64,000 nt of DNA from JBFAPK01 sp040676675 (GTDB lineage Bacteria; Actinomycetota; Actinomycetes; Mycobacteriales; Micromonosporaceae), in NCBI RefSeq assembly GCF_040676675.1, contig NZ_JBFAPK010000006.1, forward strand, positions 124,001 through 188,000. Direction: 5' to 3'. Position numbers and translations under genes: made by a program. A model generated the notes under the pieces. That model worked only from the letters and a program-made list of their open reading frames with translations, did no database searches and was not told where the DNA came from. How positions within the stretch are numbered: the first letter of the stretch is position 1; each line of letters starts with the position of its first letter. Positions 1 to 7,623 of the stretch are shown here, piece after piece.

Positions 1-740
1 CCTACCGGCACCTGCTGGCCTCCGCGCCGGTCGACACCGCCTTCACCAAGCCGCCGGACCTGCGCGCCGGCCGCTTCGAGTGGCTGTACGGCTTCATCCC
101 CACGCTCCAGGGCGATCTGCTGCTGCCCGCGTTCGGCGCGATCGTGACGTACACGCTGCTGGCCGGCTGGTCCCGCTGGCCGTCGCTGCGTCCGGAGCCC
201 GCGCCGGACGCCGACTGGGTGATGGCGCTGCCGACACCGGGCGGCGGCCTCCCGGTCGGAGCCGCCGGCCCCGCGACGGCGGCCCCCGCCGCGGTGACGA
301 CGGATTCCGGCCCGGTGACGACGAATCCCGGCCCGGTGACGACGGATTCCGGCCCGGTGCAGGCGGATCCCGGCCCGCCCACGGCGGGACCGGACGGGCC
401 GGCGCCGGCGGGTCCTGCCGTGGAGGCCGCGGGACCGGACGGGCCGGCGGCAGAACCGGACGGGCGGGCGGCAGACCCGGACGGGCCGGCGACGGCGAGG
501 CCGGTCGCGGGGACCGCGGGGCCGGACGGGCCGGCGACGGCCGACGGCGGCGACGCCGGGGCGGGCGCGGGAGAGCCGGCCACACCCGGCCCGGCCGGTT
601 CGGGCCCGGCTGGTTCGGGCCCGGCTGGTTCGGGCCCGGCTAGTTCGGGCCCGGCTAGTTCGGGCTCGGCGGAACGGCCAGCTCCGTCAGCGGCACCGGC
701 ACCGCCCGGACCTGACGCAGCAGCGTCGCCTCGCGACTGA
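1..740 (+). CDS. Membrane protein, C-terminal part (5' end outside window)
   Basis: The reading frame is open from base 3 to a TGA at 738-740, so the window begins inside this gene. The first ~55 codons read as a compact domain with one hydrophobic stretch (LLLPAFGAIVTYTLLAGW), consistent with the last membrane helix of an integral membrane protein. The remaining ~185 residues are low-complexity Pro/Ala/Gly/Asp sequence built on two nucleotide tandem repeats. The 3' end overlaps the convergent LON-domain gene by 86 bp, which suggests the tail grew by repeat expansion into its neighbour. From memory the ordered part resembles small actinobacterial membrane proteins of the DUF2567 type, but this is weak. 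No function is assigned. Confidence 0.6.
   Translation, partial: YRHLLASAPVDTAFTKPPDLRAGRFEWLYGFIPTLQGDLLLPAFGAIVTYTLLAGWSRWPSLRPEPAPDADWVMALPTPGGGLPVGAAGPATAAPAAVTTDSGPVTTNPGPVTTDSGPVQADPGPPTAGPDGPAPAGPAVEAAGPDGPAAEPDGRAADPDGPATARPVAGTAGPDGPATADGGDAGAGAGEPATPGPAGSGPAGSGPAGSGPASSGPASSGSAERPAPSAAPAPPGPDAAASPRD
294..356 (+). repeat. 21-bp tandem repeat, 3 copies, inside coding sequence
   Basis: Three head-to-tail 21-bp units start at 294, 315 and 336 and differ at two positions in the middle copy. They encode repeated VTT(D/N)(S/P)GP heptapeptides in the tail of the membrane protein. Confidence 0.85.
591..670 (+). repeat. 15-bp tandem repeat, about 5 copies, at a gene 3' end
   Basis: Units of the type GGTTCGGGCCCGGCT repeat about five times and encode G(S)GPA pentapeptides. 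A single-base change in two units creates CTAG. On the opposite strand one of these TAGs (655-657) is the stop codon of the LON-domain gene, so the repeat supplies coding sequence to both strands. Confidence 0.85.
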
Positions 741-1443
741 GCAGCCGCAGCTCGGCCCGGAGCCGCTCGGCGGTGTCGGGCATGGCCAGCAGGCGCTGCC
801 GGTCGGCGAGGGTGAGCGCCGCCGTGGCGGCCACCAGGTGCGAGATCACGGTCGGGTCGTCCGGCAGCTGTTCGGAGAGTTCGTCCGGATCGTCCCGGAT
901 CAGGCCGAGGTACTGCCGGAAGACCGCGAGCACCCGGGGGGCGAGCAGGTCGGCGACCTCCTCCTGGCCGGCCGGCTCCGGCAGCCACTCGACCTCGGCG
1001 GTCAGGTACGGCGCGGAGCTCTGGTCGACGTCGAGCAGCCGGAACCGCCGCCGCCCGACCGTGACCAGGTCGAACCGCCCGTCCTCCAGCTCGGTCACCT
1101 GCCGCAGCTCGGCCGTGCAGCCCACCTCGTAGAGGGTGACCTCCTGCCCGGCCGGTACGCCGCCCGGCGACGTCGAGGCCGGACGCAGCTCCAGGTCGGC
1201 GGCGGCCGGCGGCCTGGACAGGTCGATCTCCGTCACCGGGCCGGTCGGCCCGGCCGGCGCCGTCGGGCCCGACCAACCGCTGCGAATCGCGACCACGCCG
1301 AACTCCCGGGGGCCGCTGCCGTCGGGGAGCCCGACCAGGTGCCGGACGAGTTCCCGGTACCGCTCCTCGAAGATGTGCAGCGGTAACACGAGTCCCGGGA
1401 AGAGCACCGTCCCGAGCGGAAAGATCGGTAGCCGCGCGCGCAC
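655..1443 (-). CDS. LON peptidase N-terminal (substrate-binding) domain protein
   Basis: A 262-residue protein that starts with the hallmark of the stand-alone LON substrate-binding family: MRARLPIFPLGTVLFPG followed by LPLHIFEERYREL. It contains the substrate-binding domain of Lon without the AAA+ ATPase or the Ser-Lys protease. The family is usually placed in protein quality control, but the actual function is unknown. The GTG start (1443-1441) sits 6 nt behind a TAGGCT hexamer, so translation is probably leaderless. It is divergent from hisD, with about 120 bp between the two starts. The last residues (VPPSPN) are encoded inside the neighbour's tandem repeat. Confidence 0.85.
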   Translation of the reverse strand: MRARLPIFPLGTVLFPGLVLPLHIFEERYRELVRHLVGLPDGSGPREFGVVAIRSGWSGPTAPAGPTGPVTEIDLSRPPAAADLELRPASTSPGGVPAGQEVTLYEVGCTAELRQVTELEDGRFDLVTVGRRRFRLLDVDQSSAPYLTAEVEWLPEPAGQEEVADLLAPRVLAVFRQYLGLIRDDPDELSEQLPDDPTVISHLVAATAALTLADRQRLLAMPDTAERLRAELRLLSREATLLRQVRAVPVPLTELAVPPSPN

Positions 1444-1449
1444 CGGTCG

Positions 1450-1455
1450 AGCCTA
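1450..1455 (-). promoter_or_regulatory. -10 hexamer, leaderless promoter of the LON-domain gene
   Basis: On the minus strand TAGGCT lies 6 nt before the GTG start at 1443. This spacing puts the transcription start at or next to the start codon. Confidence 0.5.
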
Positions 1456-1549
1456 GCCCCGCCGTGGCCGTCGTTGTCCACGGCGTGGGCGTGGCCGGGT
1501 TCACCGTCCCGGTCGTTGGGCGGTGGCCGGCCCCGGGCGGCCGGACGCC

Positions 1550-1555
1550 TAAACT
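1550..1555 (+). promoter_or_regulatory. -10 hexamer, leaderless promoter of the his operon
   Basis: TAAACT ends 7 nt before the GTG start of hisD at 1563, and there is no Shine-Dalgarno sequence. This would be the main promoter of the hisD-hisC-hisB-hisH block. Confidence 0.55.
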
Positions 1556-1562
1556 CGTACGG

Positions 1563-2909
1563 GTGTTGAAACGGATCGACCTGCGCGATAGCACCCGGGA
1601 CCCGCGAGGGCTACTGCCCCGGGCCCAGCTCGACGTCTCCGTGGCGGTGGACCGGATCCGCCCGATCGTCGAGGCGGTGCGCGAGCATGGTTTCCCGGCG
1701 ATCCGTACCGCCACCCAGGAGTTCGACGGCGTCACGCTGAACCGGCTGCGGGTGCCGGCCGAGGCGATCGAGGCGGCCGAGCGCACGCTCGACCCCGACG
1801 TACGGGCCGCGCTGCACGAGTCGATCGCGCGCGCCCGCCGGGTCCACGCCGACCAGCGGCGGGCCGACGTCACCACCGACGTGGTGCCGGGCGGCACGGT
1901 CACCGAGCGGTGGGTCCCGGTCGACCGGGTCGGCCTCTACGTCCCGGGCGGCCTGGCCATGTACCCGTCGACCGTGGTGATGAACGTGGTCCCCGCCCAG
2001 GTGGCCGGGGTCCGCTCGCTGGTGGTGGCGAGCCCGCCGCAGCGCGACAACGACGGCCTGCCCGACGCCCGGGTGCTCGCGGCCTGCGCGCTGCTCGGCG
2101 TGGACGAGGTCTACGCGGTGGGCGGTGCCCAGGCCGTCGCGATGCTGGCCTACGGCGCCGCGACCGACGCCGAGGGCGGCGACCACTGCGCGCCGGTCGA
2201 CATGATCACCGGACCGGGGAACATCTGGGTGACCGCCGCCAAGCGGCTGTTGCGCGGCGTGGTCGGCATCGACGCCGAGGCGGGCCCGACCGAGATCGCG
2301 ATCCTCGCCGACGAGACCGCCGACCCGGCACACGTCGCCGCCGACCTGATCAGCCAGGCCGAGCACGACCCGCTCGCCGCGAGCGTCCTGGTCACCCCCT
2401 CGGTCGCGCTGCTCGACGCGGTCGAGCGGGAGCTGACCCGGCAGGTGGCGGCCACCAAGCACAGCGAGCGGGTGAGCACGGCGCTCGGCGGCGACCAGAG
2501 CGGGGCGGTGCTGGTCGCGGACCTGGAGGCCGGGCTGCGGGTGGTCGACGCGTACGCCGCGGAGCACCTGGAGATCCAGACCCGGGACGCCCGGGCGTGG
2601 GCGCTTCGGGTACGCAACGCCGGGGCGATCTTCGTGGGGCCGTACGCGCCGGTGTCGCTCGGCGACTACTGCGCCGGCTCCAACCACGTGCTCCCCACCG
2701 GCGGCTGCGCGCGCCACTCCTCGGGGCTCTCGGTCCAGTCGTTCCTGCGCGGCATCCACATCGTCGAGTACGACGAGGCGGCGCTGCGCGCCGTGGCCCC
2801 GCACGTGGTGACCCTGGCCAACGTGGAGGACCTGCCCGCGCACGGGCAGGCCGTGCAGGCGCGCTTCGCCGCCCGCGCCGACCGGGACGCGACGGCGGGT
2901 CCGGCATGA
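1563..2909 (+). CDS. hisD: Histidinol dehydrogenase
   Basis: Catalyses the last two steps of histidine biosynthesis, oxidising L-histidinol to L-histidine with two NAD+; zinc-dependent and cytoplasmic. The 448-residue length is normal. Visible landmarks are GPGNIWVTAAK near residue 217, SQAEHDPLA near 262 (Gln and His zinc ligands), GDYCAGSNHVLPTGG near 366 (Asp ligand) and the late LPAHGQA (His ligand). The GTG start gives the family N-terminus (V/M)LKRIDLRD. An in-frame start at 1464 would add a non-homologous leader and is rejected. First gene of the his operon; its TGA overlaps the hisC ATG. Confidence 0.97.
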   Translation: MLKRIDLRDSTRDPRGLLPRAQLDVSVAVDRIRPIVEAVREHGFPAIRTATQEFDGVTLNRLRVPAEAIEAAERTLDPDVRAALHESIARARRVHADQRRADVTTDVVPGGTVTERWVPVDRVGLYVPGGLAMYPSTVVMNVVPAQVAGVRSLVVASPPQRDNDGLPDARVLAACALLGVDEVYAVGGAQAVAMLAYGAATDAEGGDHCAPVDMITGPGNIWVTAAKRLLRGVVGIDAEAGPTEIAILADETADPAHVAADLISQAEHDPLAASVLVTPSVALLDAVERELTRQVAATKHSERVSTALGGDQSGAVLVADLEAGLRVVDAYAAEHLEIQTRDARAWALRVRNAGAIFVGPYAPVSLGDYCAGSNHVLPTGGCARHSSGLSVQSFLRGIHIVEYDEAALRAVAPHVVTLANVEDLPAHGQAVQARFAARADRDATAGPA

Positions 2910-4000
2910 CCACGATGGACGACCTGCCGCTCCGCGACGACCTGCGCGGCCGCAGCCCGTACGGGGCGCCGCAGCTGGACGTGGCGGTGCGGCTGAACAC
3001 GAACGAGAACTCGTACCCGGTGCCGGAGGCGGTGGCGGAGGCCATCGGCAAGGCGCTCGCGGCCGAGCTGCGCGACCTGAACCGCTACCCGGACCGGGAC
3101 GCGGTGGCGCTGCGCGCCGACCTCGCCGACTACCTGGGACACGGGCTCGCCGCGGCCAACGTCTGGGCCGCCAACGGCTCGAACGAGGTCCAGCAGCAAC
3201 TGCTGCAGGCGTTCGGCGGTCCGGGGCGCACCGCCCTGGGCTTCACCCCGGCGTACTCGATGCACCCGCTGCTGGCGCTCGGCACCGGTACCTCCTGGGT
3301 GGACGGGCGGCGCGGGCCGGGCTTCGCGCTGACCGCGATCCAGGCCGTGGAGCAGGTCCGCGCGCACCGGCCGGACCTGGTCTTCCTCTGTTCGCCGAAC
3401 AACCCGACCGGCACGGCGCTGGCGCCCGAGGTGGTGGCGGCCGTGCTCGCCGAGGCGCCGGGCATGGTGGTGGTCGACGAGGCGTACGCCGAGTTCGCCC
3501 GCCCGGGCACGCCGAGCGCGCTGGAGGCGCTGCCCGGCCACCCCCGGCTGGTGGTCACCCGCACCATGAGCAAGGCGTTCGGCTTCGCCGGCGGGCGGCT
3601 CGGCTACCTGGCCGCCGACCCCGCGGTGGTGGACGCGGTGCAGCTGGTCCGGCTGCCGTACCACCTCTCCGCGCTGACCCAGGCGGCGGCCCGGGCGGCG
3701 CTGGCCCACCGGGACGCGCTGCTCGCCACCGTCGAGGCGATCAAGGAGCAGCGGGACCGGATCGTGGCCGAGCTGCGCGGCCGGGGACTGACCGTGGCCG
3801 ACAGCGACGCGAACTTCGTACTCTTCGAGGTCGGCGGGGACCAGACGGTGGCCTGGCGCGCGCTGCTCGACCGCGGCGTGCTGGTCCGCGACGTCGGGCT
3901 GCCCGGCTGGCTGCGGGTCACCGCGGGTACCCCGGCCGAGACCGATTCGTTCCTGGCCGCGCTGGACGCGGTACCGGTGGAGAGGAAGGCGGGGCGATGA
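2906..4000 (+). CDS. hisC: Histidinol-phosphate aminotransferase
   Basis: PLP enzyme that transfers an amino group from glutamate to imidazole-acetol phosphate, giving histidinol phosphate. The protein has 364 residues with class I/II aminotransferase features: the N-terminal RLNTNENSYPVP segment, SPNNPTGT near 167, VVVDEAYAEF near 190 and the PLP-lysine motif TMSKAFGFAGGRLGY near 220. The ATG overlaps the hisD stop by 4 nt and the gene ends in a 4-nt ATGA overlap with hisB, so translation is probably coupled through this part of the operon. Confidence 0.97.
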   Translation: MTTMDDLPLRDDLRGRSPYGAPQLDVAVRLNTNENSYPVPEAVAEAIGKALAAELRDLNRYPDRDAVALRADLADYLGHGLAAANVWAANGSNEVQQQLLQAFGGPGRTALGFTPAYSMHPLLALGTGTSWVDGRRGPGFALTAIQAVEQVRAHRPDLVFLCSPNNPTGTALAPEVVAAVLAEAPGMVVVDEAYAEFARPGTPSALEALPGHPRLVVTRTMSKAFGFAGGRLGYLAADPAVVDAVQLVRLPYHLSALTQAAARAALAHRDALLATVEAIKEQRDRIVAELRGRGLTVADSDANFVLFEVGGDQTVAWRALLDRGVLVRDVGLPGWLRVTAGTPAETDSFLAALDAVPVERKAGR

Positions 4001-4608
4001 GCCGTACGGCCCGGATCGAGCGGACCACGGCCGAGACGAAGGTGCTGGTGGAGCTGGATCTCGACGGCGGCGGCCGGGGCGAGATCAGCACCGGCGTCGG
4101 CTTCTACGATCACATGCTCAACCAGATCGCCCGGCACGGCGGCTTCGACCTCACCGTGCAGACCGTCGGCGACCTGGAGATCGACGCGCATCACACGATG
4201 GAGGACACGGCGCTGGCGCTCGGCGCCGCGTTCGCCCAGGCGCTGGGGGACAAGGCCGGCATCCGGCGGTACGGCTCGGCCACGGTACCGATGGACGAGG
4301 TGCTGGTGCAGGCCGCCGTCGACCTCTCCGGCCGGCCGTACGTGGTGCACGACGAGCCGCTGCTGGCCCCGTACATCGGGCCGGTCTACCCGACCAGCAT
4401 GACCCGGCACATCTGGGAGTCGTTCGGGCAGGCCGCCCGGATGACCCTGCACGTCTCGGTGCTGCGGGCGGCCCGCCCGGGTGGCCACCCCGACGCGCAC
4501 CACGTGGTGGAGTGCCAGTTCAAGGCGGTTTCCCGGGCGCTGCGCGAGGCGGTCTCGATCGACCCCCGCGCGGCCGGCGCGATCCCCAGCACGAAGGGGA
4601 CCCTCTGA
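3997..4608 (+). CDS. hisB: Imidazoleglycerol-phosphate dehydratase
   Basis: Manganese-dependent dehydration of imidazoleglycerol phosphate to imidazole-acetol phosphate. This is the 203-residue monofunctional form, without the phosphatase domain fused in enterobacteria. The two metal-binding motifs are visible: GFYDHMLNQIARHGGFDL and DAHHTMEDTA near 65, with the C-terminal counterpart PDAHHVVECQFKA near 170. Start and stop each overlap the flanking genes by 1-4 nt. Confidence 0.97.
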   Translation: MSRTARIERTTAETKVLVELDLDGGGRGEISTGVGFYDHMLNQIARHGGFDLTVQTVGDLEIDAHHTMEDTALALGAAFAQALGDKAGIRRYGSATVPMDEVLVQAAVDLSGRPYVVHDEPLLAPYIGPVYPTSMTRHIWESFGQAARMTLHVSVLRAARPGGHPDAHHVVECQFKAVSRALREAVSIDPRAAGAIPSTKGTL

Positions 4609-4778
4609 TGGGGACGCTGCTGCCGATCCTGCTCTTCGCCCTGGCCGGGGTGCTGGTCGGCGGCGCCTTCTCGATGTACCGCCAGGGCGCGGCGCGGGGA
4701 GTGGTCGGCTTCGTCGCCCTGCTCGCCCTGCTCGCCACGGCCGGCGGGGTCCTCTGGCTCGTACCGGGAGACGGCTGA
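4608..4778 (+). CDS. Small two-helix membrane protein inside the his operon
   Basis: A 56-residue protein whose ATG shares its A with the hisB TGA and whose stop shares its A with the hisH ATG. It has two hydrophobic helices (LLPILLFALAGVLVGGAF and VVGFVALLALLATAGGVLWLV) joined by a short basic loop, SMYRQGAARG. No catalytic motif is visible and no family name is recognised. One-base overlaps on both sides mean it is translated as part of the his operon. It could be a membrane anchor or a regulator of the pathway, but nothing in the sequence decides this. Confidence 0.8.
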   Translation: MGTLLPILLFALAGVLVGGAFSMYRQGAARGVVGFVALLALLATAGGVLWLVPGDG

Positions 4779-5398
4779 TGCCCGACGTGGTGGTGCTCGA
4801 CTACGGCTCCGGCAACCTGCGCTCGGCGGAGCGGGCCGTCGCCCGGGCCGGTGCCCGGGTGACCGTCACGGCCGATCTCGCCGCGGCCGCGGAGGCCGAC
4901 GGGCTGGTGGTGCCCGGGGTCGGCGCGTTCGCGGCCTGCATGGCCGGGATCGACGCGCTCGGCGCGGGGCCGGTCATCGCCGAGCGGGTCGCCGCCGGCC
5001 GCCCGGTGCTCGGCATCTGCGTCGGCATGCAGGTGCTCTTCGAGTACGGCGAGGAGCACGGTGTGGTCACCAAGGGCCTGGGCCTGCTGCCCGGCGGGGT
5101 GACCCGGCTGGCCGCCCGGCGGCTGCCGCACATGGGCTGGAACACGGTCACCACGCCGGCCGGCACCCGGCTCTTCGCGGGCCTGACCGACGGCGCACGC
5201 TTCTACTTCGTCCACTCGTACGCCGCGACCGACGCGGCCGGGCTGAGCGCCGCGGGCGCACTGGCCACCACGGCCACCCACGAGGCGAGCTTCGTCGCGG
5301 GGGTGGAGCGGGGCGTGCTCTCGGCGGCGCAGTTCCACCCGGAGAAGTCCGGCGACGCCGGCGCGACGCTGCTGCGCAACTGGCTGGCCGGCCTTTGA
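4778..5398 (+). CDS. hisH: Imidazole glycerol phosphate synthase, glutamine amidotransferase subunit
   Basis: Class I glutamine amidotransferase that releases ammonia from glutamine and channels it to HisF. It has 206 residues with VLDYGSGNLRS at the N-terminus, the nucleophile Cys in GICVGMQVLFE near 84, and the His and Glu of the triad in FHPEKSG near 186. Its partner HisF is encoded about 3.4 kb downstream under its own promoter. The TGA overlaps the TTG start of the next small gene. Confidence 0.96.
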   Translation: MPDVVVLDYGSGNLRSAERAVARAGARVTVTADLAAAAEADGLVVPGVGAFAACMAGIDALGAGPVIAERVAAGRPVLGICVGMQVLFEYGEEHGVVTKGLGLLPGGVTRLAARRLPHMGWNTVTTPAGTRLFAGLTDGARFYFVHSYAATDAAGLSAAGALATTATHEASFVAGVERGVLSAAQFHPEKSGDAGATLLRNWLAGL

Positions 5399-5718
5399 GT
5401 AAGGAGCGGGCGCGGCGCCGGGCCGAGCGGCTCGCCGTCGCGGAGCGGGAGCGCCGCGTCCGGGCCCGCCGGGTGGCCCGCCGCCAGCGTCGCCGGGCCC
5501 TGGTACGCCGGCTCACGCCGCGGCTGCCGAACCGGCGCACCGGCCGGCTCGCCCGCCGGAGCCGGGGCGAGCGGGCGGCCATCGCGGTAGTCTCGCTGGC
5601 ACTGCTGGCCGTGATCTGGCTGCTCGTGCCGAGCCTGGCGCTGCGGCTGGCGCTGACGGCCCTGCTGGTGCTGGGGCTGCCGGCGTTCGTGGTGATCGCG
5701 CTGGGTCGCCGTACCTGA
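5395..5718 (+). CDS. Small basic membrane protein in the his cluster
   Basis: A 107-residue protein starting at a TTG that overlaps the hisH stop by 4 nt. Residues 1-60 are extremely arginine-rich (RARRRAERLAVAERERRVRARR and onward), probably a basic helix. Two hydrophobic helices follow (AAIAVVSLALLAVIWLLV and LALRLALTALLVLGLPAFVVIAL). The layout suggests an inner-membrane protein with a cytoplasmic nucleic-acid- or lipid-binding arm. No family was recognised. The tight overlap argues for co-translation with hisH. Confidence 0.72.
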   Translation: MSKERARRRAERLAVAERERRVRARRVARRQRRRALVRRLTPRLPNRRTGRLARRSRGERAAIAVVSLALLAVIWLLVPSLALRLALTALLVLGLPAFVVIALGRRT

Positions 5719-5773
5719 CCGGTCGGACCGGCCCGCGAGGATTGATCCGCTGGACCACAGACAGGAGATCGAG

Positions 5774-6499
5774 TTGAGCCTCACCCTGCTTCCCGCCGTC
5801 GACGTGGCCGACGGCCGGGCGGTACGCCTCGTCCAGGGGGCCGCCGGCAGCGAGACGAGCTACGGCGACCCGCTGGAGGCGGCGCTGGCCTGGCAGCGCG
5901 ACGGCGCCACCTGGATCCACCTGGTCGACCTCGACGCCGCCTTCGGGCGGGGCTCGAACGCGCACCTGCTCGCGGAGGTGGTGCGGCAGCTCGACGTGGC
6001 GGTGGAGCTGTCGGGCGGCATCCGCGACGACGAGTCGCTGCGGGCGGCGCTCGGCACCGGCGCGGCCCGGGTCAACATCGGTACCGCCGCGCTGGAGAAC
6101 CCGAGCTGGTGCGACCGGGTCGTCGGCGAGTACGGCGACCGGGTGGCGATCGGGCTGGACGTGCGGGGTCGTACCCTCTCCGCCCGGGGCTGGACCCGTG
6201 ACGGCGGCGACCTCTTCGAGGTGCTCGAACGCCTGGACAAGGCGGGCGCCGCGCGGTACGTGGTGACCGACATCACCAAGGACGGCACGATGCGCGGGCC
6301 GAACCTGGAGCTGCTGCGCGAGGTCTGCGCCCGTACCGACGCCCCGGTGATCGCCTCCGGCGGCGTCTCGACCCTCGACGACCTGCGGGCGCTCGCCACA
6401 CTGGAGCCGCTCGGCGTCGAGGGCGTCATCGCCGGGAAGGCGCTCTACGCCGAGGCGTTCACGGTCGCCGAGGCGCTGGAGGTGCTGGCGGCGGCCTGA
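5774..6499 (+). CDS. priA: Bifunctional phosphoribosyl isomerase PriA (HisA/TrpF)
   Basis: A (beta-alpha)8 isomerase of 241 residues that in actinobacteria acts on ProFAR (the HisA reaction) and on phosphoribosylanthranilate (the TrpF reaction). Visible features are the N-terminal catalytic Asp in LLPAVDVADGRAVRLVQG (D10), the phosphate-binding ELSGGIRDD, the PriA-type segment RGWTRDGGDLFEVLERL near 138-154, and the second catalytic region VVTDITKDGTMRGPN near 163-177. The start is TTG behind ACAGGAGATCGAG. No separate trpF lies in this window although trpE, trpC, trpB and trpA do, which supports the dual role. Confidence 0.93.
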   Translation: MSLTLLPAVDVADGRAVRLVQGAAGSETSYGDPLEAALAWQRDGATWIHLVDLDAAFGRGSNAHLLAEVVRQLDVAVELSGGIRDDESLRAALGTGAARVNIGTAALENPSWCDRVVGEYGDRVAIGLDVRGRTLSARGWTRDGGDLFEVLERLDKAGAARYVVTDITKDGTMRGPNLELLREVCARTDAPVIASGGVSTLDDLRALATLEPLGVEGVIAGKALYAEAFTVAEALEVLAAA

Positions 6500-6587
6500 C
6501 GGTTCGCGTCCCGCCCGGGTCCGGCCGGACCACCCCCGACCGGGCCCGCGTGTGGACGTCGCGTGGGTCTCCTCCGGGTCGTATCTG

Positions 6588-6616
6588 TTGCGCGCAATTC
6601 AATCGCGGACTAGCGT
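6588..6616 (+). promoter_or_regulatory. ohrR promoter with palindromic operator candidate
   Basis: A perfect 10-bp palindrome, TTGCGCGCAA (6588-6597), is followed by TTCAATCGCG, a degenerate echo of the same half-sites. TAGCGT (6611-6616) lies 6 nt before the GTG start of ohrR, a leaderless -10 arrangement. The palindrome sits just upstream of this hexamer, a good position for autorepression by OhrR. Confidence 0.5.
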
Positions 6617-6622
6617 TCGGGC

Positions 6623-7069
6623 GTGGTCGACGTTCTGACGCTGCGCCGGCAGGTGTGCTTTCCGCTCTACGCGGCGTCCCGGGCCGTCACCGACCTCTAC
6701 CGGCCGATCCTGGACGAGTTCGGGCTGACCTACCCGCAGTACCTGGTGCTGCTCGTCCTCTGGGAGCACCCCGACGAGCCGCAGACCGTCAAGCGGATCG
6801 GCGAGTGCCTCCACCTCGACTCGGGCACCCTCTCGCCGCTGCTCAAGCGGCTGGAGCGGGGCGGACTGGTCACCCGCAGCCGGTCGCCCCGGGACGAGCG
6901 TTCGGTGGAGGTCGGGCTCACCGAGGCCGGGCGCGCGCTGCGCGACCGGGTCGAGGACGTGCCCGGACGGATCCAGCGGGGCACCGGCCTCTCCGAGGCG
7001 GAGCTGGTCGCGCTCCGCCGCACGCTGGACCGGCTCATCGAGTCGACCCGACAGCCGCACCGGCGGTGA
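6623..7069 (+). CDS. ohrR: Organic-hydroperoxide-sensing MarR-family repressor
   Basis: A winged-helix regulator of 148 residues. The N-terminal QVCFPLYAASRAVTDLYRP carries the single reactive Cys (C12) that is oxidised by organic peroxides in the OhrR branch of MarR. The DNA-binding part reads LTYPQYLVLLVLWE through DSGTLSPLLKRLERGGLVTRSRSPRDERSVEV. The next gene encodes Ohr, the usual OhrR target. The GTG start is probably leaderless. The 3' end, including the TGA, is the first unit of a 26-bp tandem repeat. Confidence 0.92.
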   Translation: MVDVLTLRRQVCFPLYAASRAVTDLYRPILDEFGLTYPQYLVLLVLWEHPDEPQTVKRIGECLHLDSGTLSPLLKRLERGGLVTRSRSPRDERSVEVGLTEAGRALRDRVEDVPGRIQRGTGLSEAELVALRRTLDRLIESTRQPHRR

Positions 7070-7160
7070 GAGCACGATAGCCGCACCGGTGATGGAAGTC
7101 CCACGGCCGCACCGGCGGTGAAAGCCCGACAGCCGGACCGGTGGTGCGGACAGCCGCACC
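7051..7160 (+). repeat. 26-bp tandem repeat spanning the ohrR stop codon
   Basis: Degenerate units of the type ACAGCCGCACCGGCGGTGA start at 7051, 7077, 7103 and 7129, a strict 26-bp period, with a partial fifth at 7150. The first unit encodes the last residues and the TGA of ohrR; the others fill the gap to ohr. Confidence 0.85.
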
Positions 7161-7197
7161 GACCGACCCGGCACGACAGTTGAAGGAGCGCGGAACC

Positions 7198-7623
7198 ATG
7201 CAGGTCCTCTACACCGCACACGCCCGGTCCACCGGCGAGGGACGCTCGGGCCACGTGGCCACCTCCGACGGCACCGTCGACCTCGACCTGGCCCTACCGA
7301 AGGAGATGGGTGGCCCCGGCGGTGCCGCCAACCCGGAGCAGCTCTTCGCCGCCGGCTACGCGGCCTGCTTCCACTCCGCGCTGCGCGGCGTGGCCCGGCG
7401 CGCCAAGGTCGAGGTCTCCGAAGCGGCGATCGAGGCATCGGTCGGCATCGGCAAGCTCGACAACGGCGGCTTCGGCCTGACCGTGGCGCTCGCCGTCGAG
7501 CTGCCCGGGGTCGACCAGGAGACCGCCCGGCAGCTGCTGGAGCAGGCGCACCAGGTCTGCCCGTACTCGAACGCGGTCCGGGGCAACGTCGAGGTGACGC
7601 TCACCGTACGGGAGGCGCGGTGA
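7198..7623 (+). CDS. ohr: Organic hydroperoxide resistance peroxidase Ohr (OsmC family)
   Basis: Thiol peroxidase that reduces organic hydroperoxides in the cytoplasm. Of its 141 residues, the peroxidatic Cys is C57 (AACFHSAL) and the resolving Cys is C121 (QVCPYSNA), the arrangement of the Ohr subgroup of OsmC proteins. NPEQLFAAGYAACF is the family core. The ATG at 7198 follows GAAGGAGCGCGGAACC. An upstream GTG at 7141 would read through the tandem repeat and is rejected. It lies in an ohrR-ohr-oxidoreductase block whose last two members overlap by 4 nt. Confidence 0.95.
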   Translation: MQVLYTAHARSTGEGRSGHVATSDGTVDLDLALPKEMGGPGGAANPEQLFAAGYAACFHSALRGVARRAKVEVSEAAIEASVGIGKLDNGGFGLTVALAVELPGVDQETARQLLEQAHQVCPYSNAVRGNVEVTLTVREAR

